64,000 bases of DNA from Leeuwenhoekiella sp044542075. Its GTDB lineage: Bacteria > Bacteroidota > Bacteroidia > Flavobacteriales > Flavobacteriaceae. This document shows positions 17,189 through 26,595 of the stretch, in pieces; the stretch's first letter is position 1, and every line of letters begins with the position of its first letter. The translations under genes and the position numbers were made by a program. The notes beneath the pieces were generated by a model that did no database searches, was not told the origin of the DNA, and saw only the letters and a list, made by a program, of their open reading frames with translations. The stretch spans positions 1 to 64,000 of the forward strand of contig NZ_JBITTU010000006.1 in NCBI RefSeq assembly GCF_044542075.1. Direction: 5' to 3'.

Positions 17189-17470
17189 TTATGCCTTACG
17201 GGCCAGATATTTTCTATCCATCCAGAAAGTTCCAAATGGAATAATTGAACAGGCCAAAACAATTAGTAATGTTTTAAAACTCCAGTTTAACTCGGTTTTT
17301 ACTACTATAGCCATAACCACATATACTAGAAATAAAACGCCATGCGCCATTCCTATAATTTGATTTGGCATTCCCATATCAAAGATATATTTAAGTGGCA
17401 TCGTTACAAATAGTATAAGCAATAGTGAAATACCCTCAAGTATACTTATTATCTGAAATGCTCTAATCAT
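17189..17470 (-). CDS. DUF3817 small membrane protein
   Basis: A 93-aa integral membrane protein with three predicted helices (about 5-28, 38-60, 67-82), matching the DUF3817 family (EGISLLLILFVTMPLKY, then GMAHG). Function unknown. Its start overlaps the stop of the DedA-like gene by one base (17470), so the two are translationally coupled. Confidence 0.82.
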   Translation of the reverse strand: MIRAFQIISILEGISLLLILFVTMPLKYIFDMGMPNQIIGMAHGVLFLVYVVMAIVVKTELNWSFKTLLIVLACSIIPFGTFWMDRKYLARKA

Positions 17471-18105
17471 TATACTAAATTAAAAATTGCCGCACCATAA
17501 ATTGCAAAGCGTACAAAGCGTAATAAGCCAAAAAGCAGATAGTTTACAAAAGGATATTTAATCATACCTGCGGCTAAGCTGCTTACGGCAAACGGAACTG
17601 GTAAAATAGCACCTACAATAATAAGAAAGCCACCCCATTTACGAGCATTTTTTAAGTGCTTTGCCATTTTTACCTCCAGATATTCATGTACAGCATGAAT
17701 ACGAGTAGAAGCACGGCCTGTAAAGTAGCTAATAATTCCTCCGGCGTAAGATAAGACTGCTATAAGTGACAGGTATAATATAGGATCTGGCATTTTATCA
17801 CTCCACGCAATAAAAATTTCAGGTGGTATAAGTCCTAGAATACTTTCCGAAAGGAAGAAAACAAACAGCACCCAAAATGGAGGGAAGGTGTCTGTCATTT
17901 TAATTAGTAAATCATTAATGTCTATGACAAAATAATGAATACAAACAAGTGCAATTACAAATACTAATAGTGGGGTAAGCGCTTTTTTAAGACTACTGCC
18001 CACAAAAGAATAGAACCCCGTATACTTATAATACTGGTGTAACAATTGAAGTCTGGACTTTTTCTCTTTTTTATGTTGTGAAGTCATCCAATTAATTTTT
18101 TGCAA
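17470..18105 (-). CDS. DedA/VTT-like membrane protein
   Basis: A 211-aa multi-pass membrane protein with a SNARE-associated (VTT/DedA-like) domain: a long N-terminal helix (about 42-62), reentrant-type segments around 75-125, and GGFLIIVGAILPVPFAVSS, which matches the family's G-x-x-x-P motif. DedA proteins take part in lipid transport and membrane homeostasis. Met1 or Met7 are possible starts. Coupled to the DUF3817 gene. Confidence 0.75.
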   Translation of the reverse strand: MQKINWMTSQHKKEKKSRLQLLHQYYKYTGFYSFVGSSLKKALTPLLVFVIALVCIHYFVIDINDLLIKMTDTFPPFWVLFVFFLSESILGLIPPEIFIAWSDKMPDPILYLSLIAVLSYAGGIISYFTGRASTRIHAVHEYLEVKMAKHLKNARKWGGFLIIVGAILPVPFAVSSLAAGMIKYPFVNYLLFGLLRFVRFAIYGAAIFNLV

Positions 18106-18229
18106 AGATACTTCTTGACAAACAGGATAACAACGATGTTTGGGTTTATATTAGTTTCTTAATACAGTTTTAGGAAAACTTTAAAATATCAGCTTTTCTT
18201 CTGCGTAGAATTAAGGTTAATTTTATCTT

Positions 18230-18955
18230 ATGGATAAATTTAAAAACAAAGTAGCTCTTATTACAGGAGGTACAAAAGGTATAGGAAAAGGAGTTGCAGA
18301 GGCGCTTCTTGAACTGGGTATGAATGTAGCAATTACCAGCAGAAATCTTAGTAGTGCAAAAGAAGTTGCGGCAGAACTGAATGAAAAATTCAAAGGTAAA
18401 GGCAAAGTTTTAGGAGTTGAAGCCGATGTACGCGATATAAACAGTCAAAAACAGGCTGTAAATTCACTTATTGAAGAATTTGGTCAGCTAGATGTTCTTA
18501 TTGCAAATGCTGGTTTAGGTCACTTTGGTAACATTAAAGACTTATCTGTTGAAGAGTGGCAAGAGACCATAGATACTAATTTAACAGGTGTTTTTTACAG
18601 TGTTAAAGCTTCGCTTGATCATTTAAAACAGACTAAGGGATACATATTTACCATTTCAAGTCTTGCCGGGACTAATTTCTTTGCAGGCGGTACAGCTTAT
18701 AACGCCAGTAAATTTGGTTTAACTGGATTTACGCAGGCGATGATGTTAGACCTAAGAGATGACGATATAAAAGTTTCTACTATAATGCCAGGATCTGTAG
18801 CAACTCATTTTAACGATCACGAACCTTCTGAGAAAGACAGCTGGAAAATTCAAAGCGAAGATATAGGCGAACTTGTTGTTGATTTATTAAAAATGAATCC
18901 ACGTACATTACCAAGTAAAATTGAAGTAAGACCATCTAAACCACCTAAAAGTTAA
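18230..18955 (+). CDS. SDR-family oxidoreductase
   Basis: A 241-aa classical short-chain dehydrogenase. NAD(P) binding motif TGGTKGIGKG (13-22), NAG motif ANAGLGH, catalytic Ser-Tyr-Lys in ISSLAGTNFFAGGTAYNASK. The basic residues after the glycine motif (TSRN) favour NADPH. Single gene with its own terminator. Substrate not deducible. Confidence 0.88.
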   Translation: MDKFKNKVALITGGTKGIGKGVAEALLELGMNVAITSRNLSSAKEVAAELNEKFKGKGKVLGVEADVRDINSQKQAVNSLIEEFGQLDVLIANAGLGHFGNIKDLSVEEWQETIDTNLTGVFYSVKASLDHLKQTKGYIFTISSLAGTNFFAGGTAYNASKFGLTGFTQAMMLDLRDDDIKVSTIMPGSVATHFNDHEPSEKDSWKIQSEDIGELVVDLLKMNPRTLPSKIEVRPSKPPKS

Positions 18956-18980
18956 TAGTTTAAAACTTTAGCATAAAAAA

Positions 18981-19006
18981 ACACCCGTGAAAACGGGTGT
19001 TTTTTA
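18981..19006 (+). terminator. Terminator after the SDR gene
   Basis: Stem ACACCCGT (18981-18988) / ACGGGTGT (18993-19000) closed by a GAAA tetraloop, then T6. The A run before it makes it usable from the minus strand as well, for the convergent gene ending at 19029. Confidence 0.9.
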
Positions 19007-19028
19007 TTATATATGATAAGGAAGCATT

Positions 19029-19409
19029 TTAATTCTCTTCAGCATAAACCTGCATCGCGTCAACGTAAGCTCTTAAATCAAGGCGATTTGTTTTATTTTC
19101 TGGTTCAGCTAACAAGTTTAATAGATATAAAAGACTTTCGGCAGGTTCTGAGGTATTGTCTTGCTCATCTAATAACTCTTCATAACCTTCAATAGGCTCT
19201 TCTTCAGGAATAGGAATATCAAAAGTCTGGTACGCTTCAATATGTTCAAAAACTAATCGTATTGTTTTTGCTATCAACGGGCGTTCTTCTTCAACAGCAT
19301 ATGGTCTAAGATTTTGTAAATCTTCGACAACTGTATTGGTAATTATACCATTTTGCTCAACGTCTGAAATGAGCTTATTTAATAGTTTTATCGCTTTTTG
19401 ATTCTTCAA
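19029..19409 (-). CDS. Conserved-looking acidic hypothetical protein
   Basis: A 126-aa soluble protein, helical in the first half (about 1-65) and strongly acidic in the middle (PIPEEEPIEGYEELLDEQD, 68-86). No domain recognised, no signal peptide. Codon use and the shared terminator support it as a real gene; the gap before the divergent helicase gene is about 200 bp. Confidence 0.65.
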   Translation of the reverse strand: MKNQKAIKLLNKLISDVEQNGIITNTVVEDLQNLRPYAVEEERPLIAKTIRLVFEHIEAYQTFDIPIPEEEPIEGYEELLDEQDNTSEPAESLLYLLNLLAEPENKTNRLDLRAYVDAMQVYAEEN

Positions 19410-19600
19410 AATGAATTTTTTAGTGTTGAAGCAAAGGTAACAGATTAGGTATTTTTTTGTTATCTCAATAGCTACTTTTTTTTAGTTTTAATCAACAATA
19501 CTTTTTTTAGTTGTAACCCCTTGAAATTATAGCAATTCTGATTTTTTCTATTTTGGAATTTTTTTTAACCACTACAAATAATTTAATTCCTAATTTAAAC

Positions 19601-19632
19601 TTGTGAGAAGCCCTTTAAATGCATTATTTTTG
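19601..19632 (+). promoter_or_regulatory. Promoter overlapping the annotated helicase start
   Basis: TTG at 19601-19603 and TATTTTTG at 19625-19632 (spacer 21). The box lies on top of the first in-frame ATG at 19619, so transcripts would start near 19639 and lack that ATG. Confidence 0.55.
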
Positions 19633-21193
19633 CAAGATTCACTACAAAACAAAGCTACTTTTGAGCGATAAGGCAATAGGACAGGACACAGACAGCGGCA
19701 AAGAATTATACAGTTATCAAGAAAATGATCTTGATCGAATTTTTACCTGTATAGAAGAATCTTCAGATGATTTTAATCTTCTATATCAACTTCCTACGGG
19801 TGGAGGTAAAACTGTAATTTTTTCAGAAATTGTACGTAGATACATTAGGGAAAAACAGAAAAAGGTGGTTATCCTAACCCACCGTATAGAACTTTCTGCA
19901 CAAACTTCAAAGATGCTTAAAACTTTTAATGTACCTAATATGGTCATTAATAGTAAGGTTAAAACTCTAGAGGGTAATGAAGATTATATGTGTTATGTTG
20001 CAATGGTTGAGACCTTAAACAACCGTTTGCAAGATGAGCAGATAGACATAAAAGATATAGGTCTTGTAATAATAGATGAGGCGCATTACAATTCATTTAG
20101 AAAATTGTTTAGTTACTTTAAAGATGCTTTTATTTTAGGGGTGACGGCGACGCCTTTAAGCTCTAATGTGAAGTTACCTATGAAAGATAACTACCGCAAG
20201 CTTATTATAGGAGAGAGTATAGGGTCTTTAATAGAGAAAGGTTTTTTAGCTAAGGCTAATATGCATACCTACGATGTAGGTCTTAAAACGCTACAGGTAG
20301 GTATAAATGGTGATTACACGGTAAAATCTTCAGAGATTTTATATACTAATCAAAGTATGCAAGAAAAGCTGCTTGCAGCCTATGAAGAACAAGCAAAAGG
20401 TACTAAAACGCTTATTTTTAATAACGGGATTAATACCTCTCGCTATGTATATGAAACTTTTAGAGAAGCGGGTTATGATGTGAGGCATCTTGATAATACA
20501 CACACCAATAAAGAGCGAAAGCAAATCTTAAAATGGTTTAAACATACACCTGATGCCATTTTAACTTCAGTAAGTATTTTAACTACAGGATTTGATGAGC
20601 CTTCTGTAGAAACTATTATCTTAAATAGGGCAACACGATCGCTTACCCTATATTTTCAGATGATAGGTAGGGGGTCACGTGTTTTACCAGATAAAAAGAA
20701 ATTTGAAGTTATTGACTTAGGTAATAATATGGCGCGTTTTGGTCTTTGGGACGCTCCGATGGACTGGAATGATATCTTCTTATATCCAGATTTTTACCTG
20801 GAGAACTTAGTAAGTGATGAGGAAATAGAGCGCAATTTTGAATATGTGATGCCTCCTGAGTTACGTGCAGAATTTAGCAAAAGTGAGAATATTGAATTTG
20901 ATATCAAAAAGGAATATGAAGATGTTTTTGCTAAGGGCTTAAAATCTAAGGAAGCGCTAGAACGTTCAATAGATCAACACGCAAAAATTGTTTTTGAAAA
21001 TACAGAAGATATCTTTGATGCGCGCATTCTTGCACGAGAACTTAAAGATGAGATTCAATATAGAATACGCTTGTATTCATACTGTATTATGAAGAATACA
21101 AAAAACTATAAAAATTGGTTAGAAGAAGATTACAATCGCAAATTACGTTTGAAGTTGAGTCAGATGTATGCAAGTGTAACTGCAACAAACTAA
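19619..21193 (+). CDS. DEAD/DEAH-box (superfamily 2) helicase
   Basis: ATP-dependent nucleic acid translocase. Motif I PTGGGKT (about 59-65), motif II DEAH in LVIIDEAHYNSF, motif III-like GVTATP, and motif VI QMIGRGSR are all present, giving a complete two-domain SF2 helicase of the type I restriction/RadD-like class. The C-terminal 130 residues have no recognised domain. Start choice is doubtful: the ATG at 19619 lies within a promoter box, and the TTG at 19661 (protein starting LSDKAIGQ) may be the true start, giving 510 aa. RadD-like helicases act in DNA repair; that role here is inference. Confidence 0.85.
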   Translation: MHYFCKIHYKTKLLLSDKAIGQDTDSGKELYSYQENDLDRIFTCIEESSDDFNLLYQLPTGGGKTVIFSEIVRRYIREKQKKVVILTHRIELSAQTSKMLKTFNVPNMVINSKVKTLEGNEDYMCYVAMVETLNNRLQDEQIDIKDIGLVIIDEAHYNSFRKLFSYFKDAFILGVTATPLSSNVKLPMKDNYRKLIIGESIGSLIEKGFLAKANMHTYDVGLKTLQVGINGDYTVKSSEILYTNQSMQEKLLAAYEEQAKGTKTLIFNNGINTSRYVYETFREAGYDVRHLDNTHTNKERKQILKWFKHTPDAILTSVSILTTGFDEPSVETIILNRATRSLTLYFQMIGRGSRVLPDKKKFEVIDLGNNMARFGLWDAPMDWNDIFLYPDFYLENLVSDEEIERNFEYVMPPELRAEFSKSENIEFDIKKEYEDVFAKGLKSKEALERSIDQHAKIVFENTEDIFDARILARELKDEIQYRIRLYSYCIMKNTKNYKNWLEEDYNRKLRLKLSQMYASVTATN

Positions 21194-21198
21194 ATTTT

Positions 21199-21903
21199 AT
21201 GTTTAAATATAAACTTGTCGCAGTCGCGATCTTACTTCTTTCCTTATTAAACACTACTTCAGTGTCTGCTCAGGTAGGCAATAGTGAACTGGGAGCTTGG
21301 TACAGTTATTTTTTTAGTACTGGTTTTGGTGATAGTGATTTTGGGGTGATGGGAGATGTGCAACACAGAAATTATAAAGTTACCAGCGACTTTCAGCAGC
21401 TCATTTTAAGAGCAGGACTTACTTATAAAATTAAACAAACGCCTCTAAAACTTGTTGCGGGTTATTCATATTTTAATTCTGGAACACCAGGAGAAGATAA
21501 TTCACAAAGTATTGAAAATAGATTGTATCAAGATCTTTTATGGAGCCAGATGATAGGTAATCGTATTTCGTTTAATCATCGGTTACGGTTAGAAGAGCGC
21601 TTTGTCGAAAATCAAGATTTTAGAACGCGTTACCGTTATGCCTTAAATATAAAAGCACCATTAAATAGTAAAGAAATTTTACCTAATACACTTTACCTAT
21701 GGGTTGCCGGAGAGGTTTTTATTAATGGTCAAAAACAAACCGGTTCTGGTAACACTGTAAACTTGTATGATAGAACTTGGTTGTTTGGTGGTTTAGGATA
21801 TGAGATTAGCAAGCCTTTACGCTTAGAGCTTGCTTATATGCGGGAGGTAACTAATACAGCTACTAAGGGCCAGTTAATTATTAGTTTATTCCATAATTTT
21901 TAA
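21199..21903 (+). CDS. DUF2490 outer-membrane beta-barrel protein
   Basis: A 234-aa protein starting MFKYKLVAVAILLL with a clear signal peptide ending SVSAQ. The rest is rich in alternating aromatic beta strands and ends in an aromatic residue (LFHNF), typical of outer-membrane barrels of the DUF2490 family. A longer frame opens at 21115 inside the helicase gene, but the signal peptide sets the start at 21199, 5 bp after the helicase stop. Function unknown. Confidence 0.85.
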   Translation: MFKYKLVAVAILLLSLLNTTSVSAQVGNSELGAWYSYFFSTGFGDSDFGVMGDVQHRNYKVTSDFQQLILRAGLTYKIKQTPLKLVAGYSYFNSGTPGEDNSQSIENRLYQDLLWSQMIGNRISFNHRLRLEERFVENQDFRTRYRYALNIKAPLNSKEILPNTLYLWVAGEVFINGQKQTGSGNTVNLYDRTWLFGGLGYEISKPLRLELAYMREVTNTATKGQLIISLFHNF

Positions 21904-21936
21904 TTTCTTTAACAATTTTTCCCGTGTATTTATAAC

Positions 21937-21944
21937 TAAATTTG
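21937..21944 (+). promoter_or_regulatory. Possible -7 box before the metal-uptake unit
   Basis: TAAATTTG fits TAnnTTTG. It ends only 4 bp before the GTG at 21949, so if used the mRNA would be nearly leaderless or begin inside the frame. No TTG at the expected upstream distance. Confidence 0.35.
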
Positions 21945-21948
21945 AAGC

Positions 21949-22266
21949 GTGATTAAGAAAAGTAACATAATAAAATCGGGTATCAGCTTATTGCTGGTTC
22001 TGGCGTTCTTTTCATTCAAGATACTTGATCTTCATAAGTATTCTCATACAAGTGATTCAGCAAAAGGCAGTCACTGTGAACTTTGTTTACTAACTCAGCA
22101 TTCTAAAAACGGTCTAGATTTAGATATTCCGGTTGTATTTGAATTTAGTGTTCAAGAGCCGATAATAGAATATAAAGTTTCCATACTTTATAATGAATTT
22201 ATAAAAGTCACTCGATTTCCTTTCGGAAAATCACTCAACAAAGCACCTCCCATTTTATCAGTTTAA
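21949..22266 (+). CDS. Small membrane-anchored protein with a His/Cys motif
   Basis: A 105-aa protein read from a GTG codon, with one hydrophobic segment (about 11-25) and then a possible metal-binding stretch: His29, His33, His42, Cys43, Cys46 (HCELC), His51. No family recognised. It directly precedes a ZnuD-like TonB receptor gene, where small His/Cys proteins of this kind are often found, so a role in metal sensing or hand-over is plausible. The start is uncertain because a promoter-like box overlaps the region. Confidence 0.65.
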   Translation: MIKKSNIIKSGISLLLVLAFFSFKILDLHKYSHTSDSAKGSHCELCLLTQHSKNGLDLDIPVVFEFSVQEPIIEYKVSILYNEFIKVTRFPFGKSLNKAPPILSV

Positions 22267-22283
22267 ACTCTTAAGGGTTTTAA

Positions 22284-22298
22284 GGAGTTTCTTACTCC
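22284..22298 (+). terminator. Weak hairpin between the small protein and the TonB receptor
   Basis: Stem GGAGT / ACTCC with a TTCTT loop followed by GTTTT. It could act as a partial terminator in the 226-bp gap. A second imperfect hairpin (CCGTA...TACGG around GCAATTGC) lies at 22419-22438 in the leader of the receptor gene. Confidence 0.4.
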
Positions 22299-22492
22299 GT
22301 TTTATGAATTAGATTAGACTTCAAAGTTTACGATCTAAATTCTTACTATTTATTTAATTTTTAGTAGATCTCTTTGTATTCAGTTTATTGAAAATAAGAT
22401 TTACAATTAAATAAAGCTCCGTATGCAATTGCTTACGGTAGTTAACTTAAACTGATAACAATCCTTTAAACGGGGTTATCCAATTCTAAAAT

Positions 22493-24901
22493 ATGAAATT
22501 ATTTTATTTTGGGCTATTGCTGATTTGTACATTAAATCTGCAAGCTCAAAAATGTAACTATAGCATTAGCGGGGCCGTACGTGATTTTCACGACGGTAAT
22601 GTTTTAATTAATGCCACCCTAAGTGTAAATGGGTTTGATATTTATGCAGTTTCTGGTTTTGAGGGTAATTATAAATTAAATGGGTTATGTGCAGGCACAT
22701 ATACCGTTACCATCACGCATCCTGAATGCGATGTAGCAGAATTCACTATTAAACTTTCAGGTGATTTAGAACGCGACTTTAAATTAGAGCATCACACTGA
22801 AGAGCTCAATGCTGTTACGGTAAGAGGCGAGAATATAATTAAAGGTTCTGCATCTGCAACACAGTCTGTATTACAAAGCGAAACACTCGAGAATTACAGT
22901 AATGCTAGCTTAGGAGACGCACTACGTGAAATACCTGGGGTATCGTCTCTTAATACAGGCAGTACTGTTGTAAAACCTGTTATACAAGGTTTGCATAGTA
23001 GTCGTGTGCTTATTATAAATAACGGTATTCGTATGGAAGATCAGGAGTGGGGCGTAGAACATGCACCTAATCTAGATGTAAATACAGCTTCTTCGATCAC
23101 AGTAGTTAAAGGTGCTGGTGCGTTGCGTTACGGCGGTGATGCTGTAGGAGGTGTAATAGTTACCGATGCTCCCAGAGCTCCTGTAAAAGATACTATTTTT
23201 GGAAAAACAATTCTTAATGGCGCAACAAATGGTCGTAGTTTAGGTTTGACCACCAGTTTATTAAAAGCTTTTAAATCCGGTTTTTATGTACTGGGTCAGG
23301 GGACTACAAAATTTGCGGGAGATTTAGAAAGTCCTGATTATGTTTTATCTAATACCGGTTTGCAAGAGCATGATTTTTCGGTAGGTTTTGGGCTCAATAA
23401 GTTTACTTACGGTTTTGATGCTTACTATAGTTTTTATAATTCTGAAGTAGGTATTTTACGTGCCAGCCATATAGGAAATGTTAGCGACTTAGTGCGGGCT
23501 ATAAATAGTGGTGTTCCTAATTTAATTTCAGATTTTACATACGGAATTAATGCTCCTAAGCAAGATGTACAGCATCATCTGGCTAAACTTAGTTTCTTTA
23601 AGCGATTTGAAAATGCAGGGAAATTAAGTTTAGATTATTCATTTCAGCAGAACAATAGAAAAGAATTTGATATTAGACGGGGAGATGATAGGGATAAGCC
23701 TTCATTAGATTTACAGTTAACTACACATACGCTAGCAACAAATTTTCTGTATGATGCCATAAGCAGTTTTAAAGCTAATCTAGGGGTAGAAGGTTCTTAT
23801 CAAGAGAACTTCCCTAATCCTAATACCGGAATACGTAGGTTGATTCCAGATTATGAGATGTACACTTTTGGTGCATATGCTACTGCAGATTTTGATGTTA
23901 CAGATCAGCTTCGTGTAGATGGTGGTGTGCGTTATGATTACAGTAATGTAGATGCTCAGAAATACTATCAAAATAGTCGCTGGGAGGAGCGCGGTTATGA
24001 AGCAGATTATGGAAATCTTGTTGTTGAGCGATTAGATAATCAATTGCTTGTTAATCCCGTATTTGATTATAATAATTTTTCAGGTACTGTAGGAGCCCGC
24101 TATAATATTGCGACAAATTGGGATTTAAAACTAAATTTAAGTACAGCGTCCAGAGCGCCTAATCCTGCAGAATTATTCAGTGATGGGTTACATCATTCTG
24201 CAGCAATTATCGAATTGGGAGATCTAAGGTTAGAGAAAGAGCAGTCGTATAAAGCGAGTTTAGAACTTAATGGTCAAACAGGTAATTTTTCCTTCGGAAT
24301 AAATCCGTTTTACAATCGTATTAATGATTTTATAATTCTAGAGCCTAACGGACTTCAGTTTACAAATAGGGGTGCTTTTCCTGTTTATCAATATGCACAG
24401 GTAGACGCGCGTCTTTATGGTGTAGACGTTCAAGCTGCCTATGCGATAAATGCAAATTTAAATCTAACCTCTGCGTTTGCCTATGTAAATGGTCAAGACT
24501 TACAGAGAGATCGCCCATTGATAGATATGCCGGCACCTAATTTAAATACCACAATTTCTTTTACTAAGATAGAATGGAATAATTTAAATCTATCTATACG
24601 AAATCAAGGTGTTTTTGAGCAAACTCGCTTTCCAGATAATGATTTTGATGTAACCTTTATCAATGACGCGGGACAGGAAATAACCGAAAGCGTCACAGTA
24701 AGTAAACCTCCTGCTGGGTATAGTTTATTTCATTTTGCATCTTCTGTAGATTTAAATGTGTTTAAACAATCTCAATTAACTTTAGGTTTTTACGTAGATA
24801 ATATTTTAAATACCGCATACAGAGATTACCTAAACCGTCAACGCTATTTTGCTGATGATTTAGGTAGAAATTTTAGAATACAATTAAAACTCAACTATTA
24901 A
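22493..24901 (+). CDS. ZnuD-like TonB-dependent outer-membrane receptor
   Basis: Outer-membrane gate that takes up a metal or metal complex with TonB energy. The 802-aa protein has a signal peptide (about 1-18), a carboxypeptidase-like beta-sandwich domain (about 20-95), a plug (about 105-230) and a 22-strand-type barrel. The barrel segment SRAPNPAELFSDGLHHSA closely resembles the ZnuD/zinc-receptor signature with its HH pair, which makes zinc (or heme) the best guess. It is followed by a small lipoprotein gene (17-bp gap). A Zur-like box was not recognised upstream. Confidence 0.88.
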   Translation: MKLFYFGLLLICTLNLQAQKCNYSISGAVRDFHDGNVLINATLSVNGFDIYAVSGFEGNYKLNGLCAGTYTVTITHPECDVAEFTIKLSGDLERDFKLEHHTEELNAVTVRGENIIKGSASATQSVLQSETLENYSNASLGDALREIPGVSSLNTGSTVVKPVIQGLHSSRVLIINNGIRMEDQEWGVEHAPNLDVNTASSITVVKGAGALRYGGDAVGGVIVTDAPRAPVKDTIFGKTILNGATNGRSLGLTTSLLKAFKSGFYVLGQGTTKFAGDLESPDYVLSNTGLQEHDFSVGFGLNKFTYGFDAYYSFYNSEVGILRASHIGNVSDLVRAINSGVPNLISDFTYGINAPKQDVQHHLAKLSFFKRFENAGKLSLDYSFQQNNRKEFDIRRGDDRDKPSLDLQLTTHTLATNFLYDAISSFKANLGVEGSYQENFPNPNTGIRRLIPDYEMYTFGAYATADFDVTDQLRVDGGVRYDYSNVDAQKYYQNSRWEERGYEADYGNLVVERLDNQLLVNPVFDYNNFSGTVGARYNIATNWDLKLNLSTASRAPNPAELFSDGLHHSAAIIELGDLRLEKEQSYKASLELNGQTGNFSFGINPFYNRINDFIILEPNGLQFTNRGAFPVYQYAQVDARLYGVDVQAAYAINANLNLTSAFAYVNGQDLQRDRPLIDMPAPNLNTTISFTKIEWNNLNLSIRNQGVFEQTRFPDNDFDVTFINDAGQEITESVTVSKPPAGYSLFHFASSVDLNVFKQSQLTLGFYVDNILNTAYRDYLNRQRYFADDLGRNFRIQLKLNY

Positions 24902-24918
24902 TTTTACACAAATTTTTT

Positions 24919-25506
24919 ATGAAAACTATTAAATATACAATTTTAGCTTTAGTCGCATTAATCAATTTAAACTCGTGCTCATCTGATGATGACGCCGTGC
25001 CGGCTATTATAAATGAAGAGGAAGTGATTACAACACTTAGTGTAACACTAGTACCGCAAACTGGTGCAACCGTGATACTAACATCGAGAGATCTTGATGG
25101 TGATGGTCCTAATCCTCCAGTAATTACAATTTCAGGACCTCTACAGGCGGGAATGCGTTATAGTGGCTCACTTATTTTGCAAAACGAGACGGTCTCACCG
25201 GCTGAGTTAATTAATGAAGAAATTGAAGAGGAAGCAGATGAGCATCAATTTTTCTACCGCTTAACTGGTGGTCTTGATGCGACTGTTACATATTCTGATT
25301 CTGAAAATGATTATTTATCTAACAGTAGTGCTAATCCTGTGGGACTTGAATTTTCTTTACAAGCAAATGCGGTATCTTCTGGAGGCTTAACTATTACGTT
25401 AATTCATGAACCGGCAAAAGATGCGGCTGGTGTGGTAAATGGAGATATTACTAATGCGGCAGGAGAAACTGACGTTGAACAGACTTTCAATTTAAGTATT
25501 GAATAA
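24919..25506 (+). CDS. Lipoprotein partner of the TonB receptor
   Basis: A 195-aa lipoprotein: signal peptide with lipobox NSC (Cys20) and an acidic SSDDD stretch after it, as expected for flavobacterial outer-membrane lipoproteins. Beta-rich body with DLDGDGPNPP near residue 52 and a possible second metal-binding loop HEPAKDAAG. It resembles lipoproteins that accompany TonB receptors for metals, but no named family is certain. Same unit as the receptor; ends at a bidirectional terminator. Confidence 0.75.
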   Translation: MKTIKYTILALVALINLNSCSSDDDAVPAIINEEEVITTLSVTLVPQTGATVILTSRDLDGDGPNPPVITISGPLQAGMRYSGSLILQNETVSPAELINEEIEEEADEHQFFYRLTGGLDATVTYSDSENDYLSNSSANPVGLEFSLQANAVSSGGLTITLIHEPAKDAAGVVNGDITNAAGETDVEQTFNLSIE

Positions 25507-25533
25507 TAGTAAGGTAACCCAAGTAAATTCAAC

Positions 25534-25568
25534 AAAAAAGGGCTTCGATTATATCGAAGCCCTTTTTT
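25534..25568. terminator. Bidirectional terminator between convergent genes
   Basis: Long perfect stem GGGCTTCGAT (25540-25549) / ATCGAAGCCC (25553-25562) with flanking A6 and T7 and a 3-nt loop. Serves the lipoprotein gene on the plus strand and rpoD on the minus strand. Confidence 0.9.
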
Positions 25569-25590
25569 TATTTCAGTAGTAAGCTACTGC

Positions 25591-26457
25591 TTATCCTAAG
25601 TAGGTCTTAAGCACTTTACTTCTTGAGGTATGACGTAATCTTCTGATTCCTTTTTCACGAATCTGACGTACGCGCTCACGGCTCAAATCAAACATTTCTC
25701 CAATTTCCTGCAGGGTATGTGGCTGCTCACCACCTAGACCGTAGTTTAATTTAATAACATCAGACTCACGAGGAGAAAGTGTTTCTAAAGCACGTTCTAT
25801 TTCTGTACCTAATGATTCTTGCATTAAGTCTGCATCAGGATTTGGTGATTCACCAGATTTTAATACATCATAAAGGTTAGAATCGTTTTCCCCTTCCTTA
25901 AAAGGAGCATCCATTGAAAGATTACGACCTGAGTTTTTCATAGCTAATTTTACTTTAGCTACAGTCATATCAAGTTCTTTTGCAATCTCATCTGCAGATG
26001 GTGGGCGCTCTAAACTTTGTTCTAAGTAAGAAAACGCTTTGTTAATCTTACTAATCGTACCAATTTTGTTAAGAGGTAAACGTACTGTCCTTGAATGCTC
26101 TGAAATAGCTTGTAAAATAGATTGGCGAATCCACCAAACCGCGTAGGAGATAAATTTAAATCCCCGGGTTTCATCAAATCGTTTAGCTGCCTTTACAAGT
26201 CCTACGTTACCTTCATTGATTAAATCTGGTAATTTTAAACCTTGGTTTTGGTACTGTTTTGCAACAGATACCACAAAACGCAAATTAGCCTTCGTCAATC
26301 GTTCTAAAGCTATCTGATCGCCTTCCCGAATGCGTTGTGCCAACTCGACCTCCTCATCAGCTGTAATCATATCGAGCTTACTTACATCTTGTAAATAGGT
26401 ATTTAAAGATTTTGATTCCCGATTGGTTACCTGCTTGGTGATTTTGAGTTGTCTCAT
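25591..26457 (-). CDS. rpoD: Primary sigma factor RpoD (SigA), Bacteroidetes type
   Basis: Sigma-70 housekeeping factor that reads TTG/TAnnTTTG promoters. The 288-aa protein lacks region 1.1, as usual in Bacteroidetes. Regions: 1.2 (about 18-50), 2 (about 55-125, with LPDLINEGNVGLVKAA and FISYAVWWIRQSI), 3 (about 135-210) and 4 (about 220-285, with LSRERVRQIREKGIRRLR). All core motifs are intact. Single gene. Confidence 0.97.
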   Translation of the reverse strand: MRQLKITKQVTNRESKSLNTYLQDVSKLDMITADEEVELAQRIREGDQIALERLTKANLRFVVSVAKQYQNQGLKLPDLINEGNVGLVKAAKRFDETRGFKFISYAVWWIRQSILQAISEHSRTVRLPLNKIGTISKINKAFSYLEQSLERPPSADEIAKELDMTVAKVKLAMKNSGRNLSMDAPFKEGENDSNLYDVLKSGESPNPDADLMQESLGTEIERALETLSPRESDVIKLNYGLGGEQPHTLQEIGEMFDLSRERVRQIREKGIRRLRHTSRSKVLKTYLG

Positions 26458-26517
26458 ATGAAAAATTTAGTTTTTAAATGTAAATAGGATGTAGTATAAC
26501 ATGGATTATCGTTAAAT

Positions 26518-26525
26518 CAAAATTA
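26518..26525 (-). promoter_or_regulatory. Possible -7 box of rpoD
   Basis: Reads TAATTTTG on the minus strand, about 60 bp before the rpoD start; no TTG at the usual upstream distance. Confidence 0.4.
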
Positions 26526-26595
26526 TAATGCAATTTTGTGATGTAATTAGCATTAAAAGCTGATTTAAAACGTATCACCTACAATGAGAATCATC

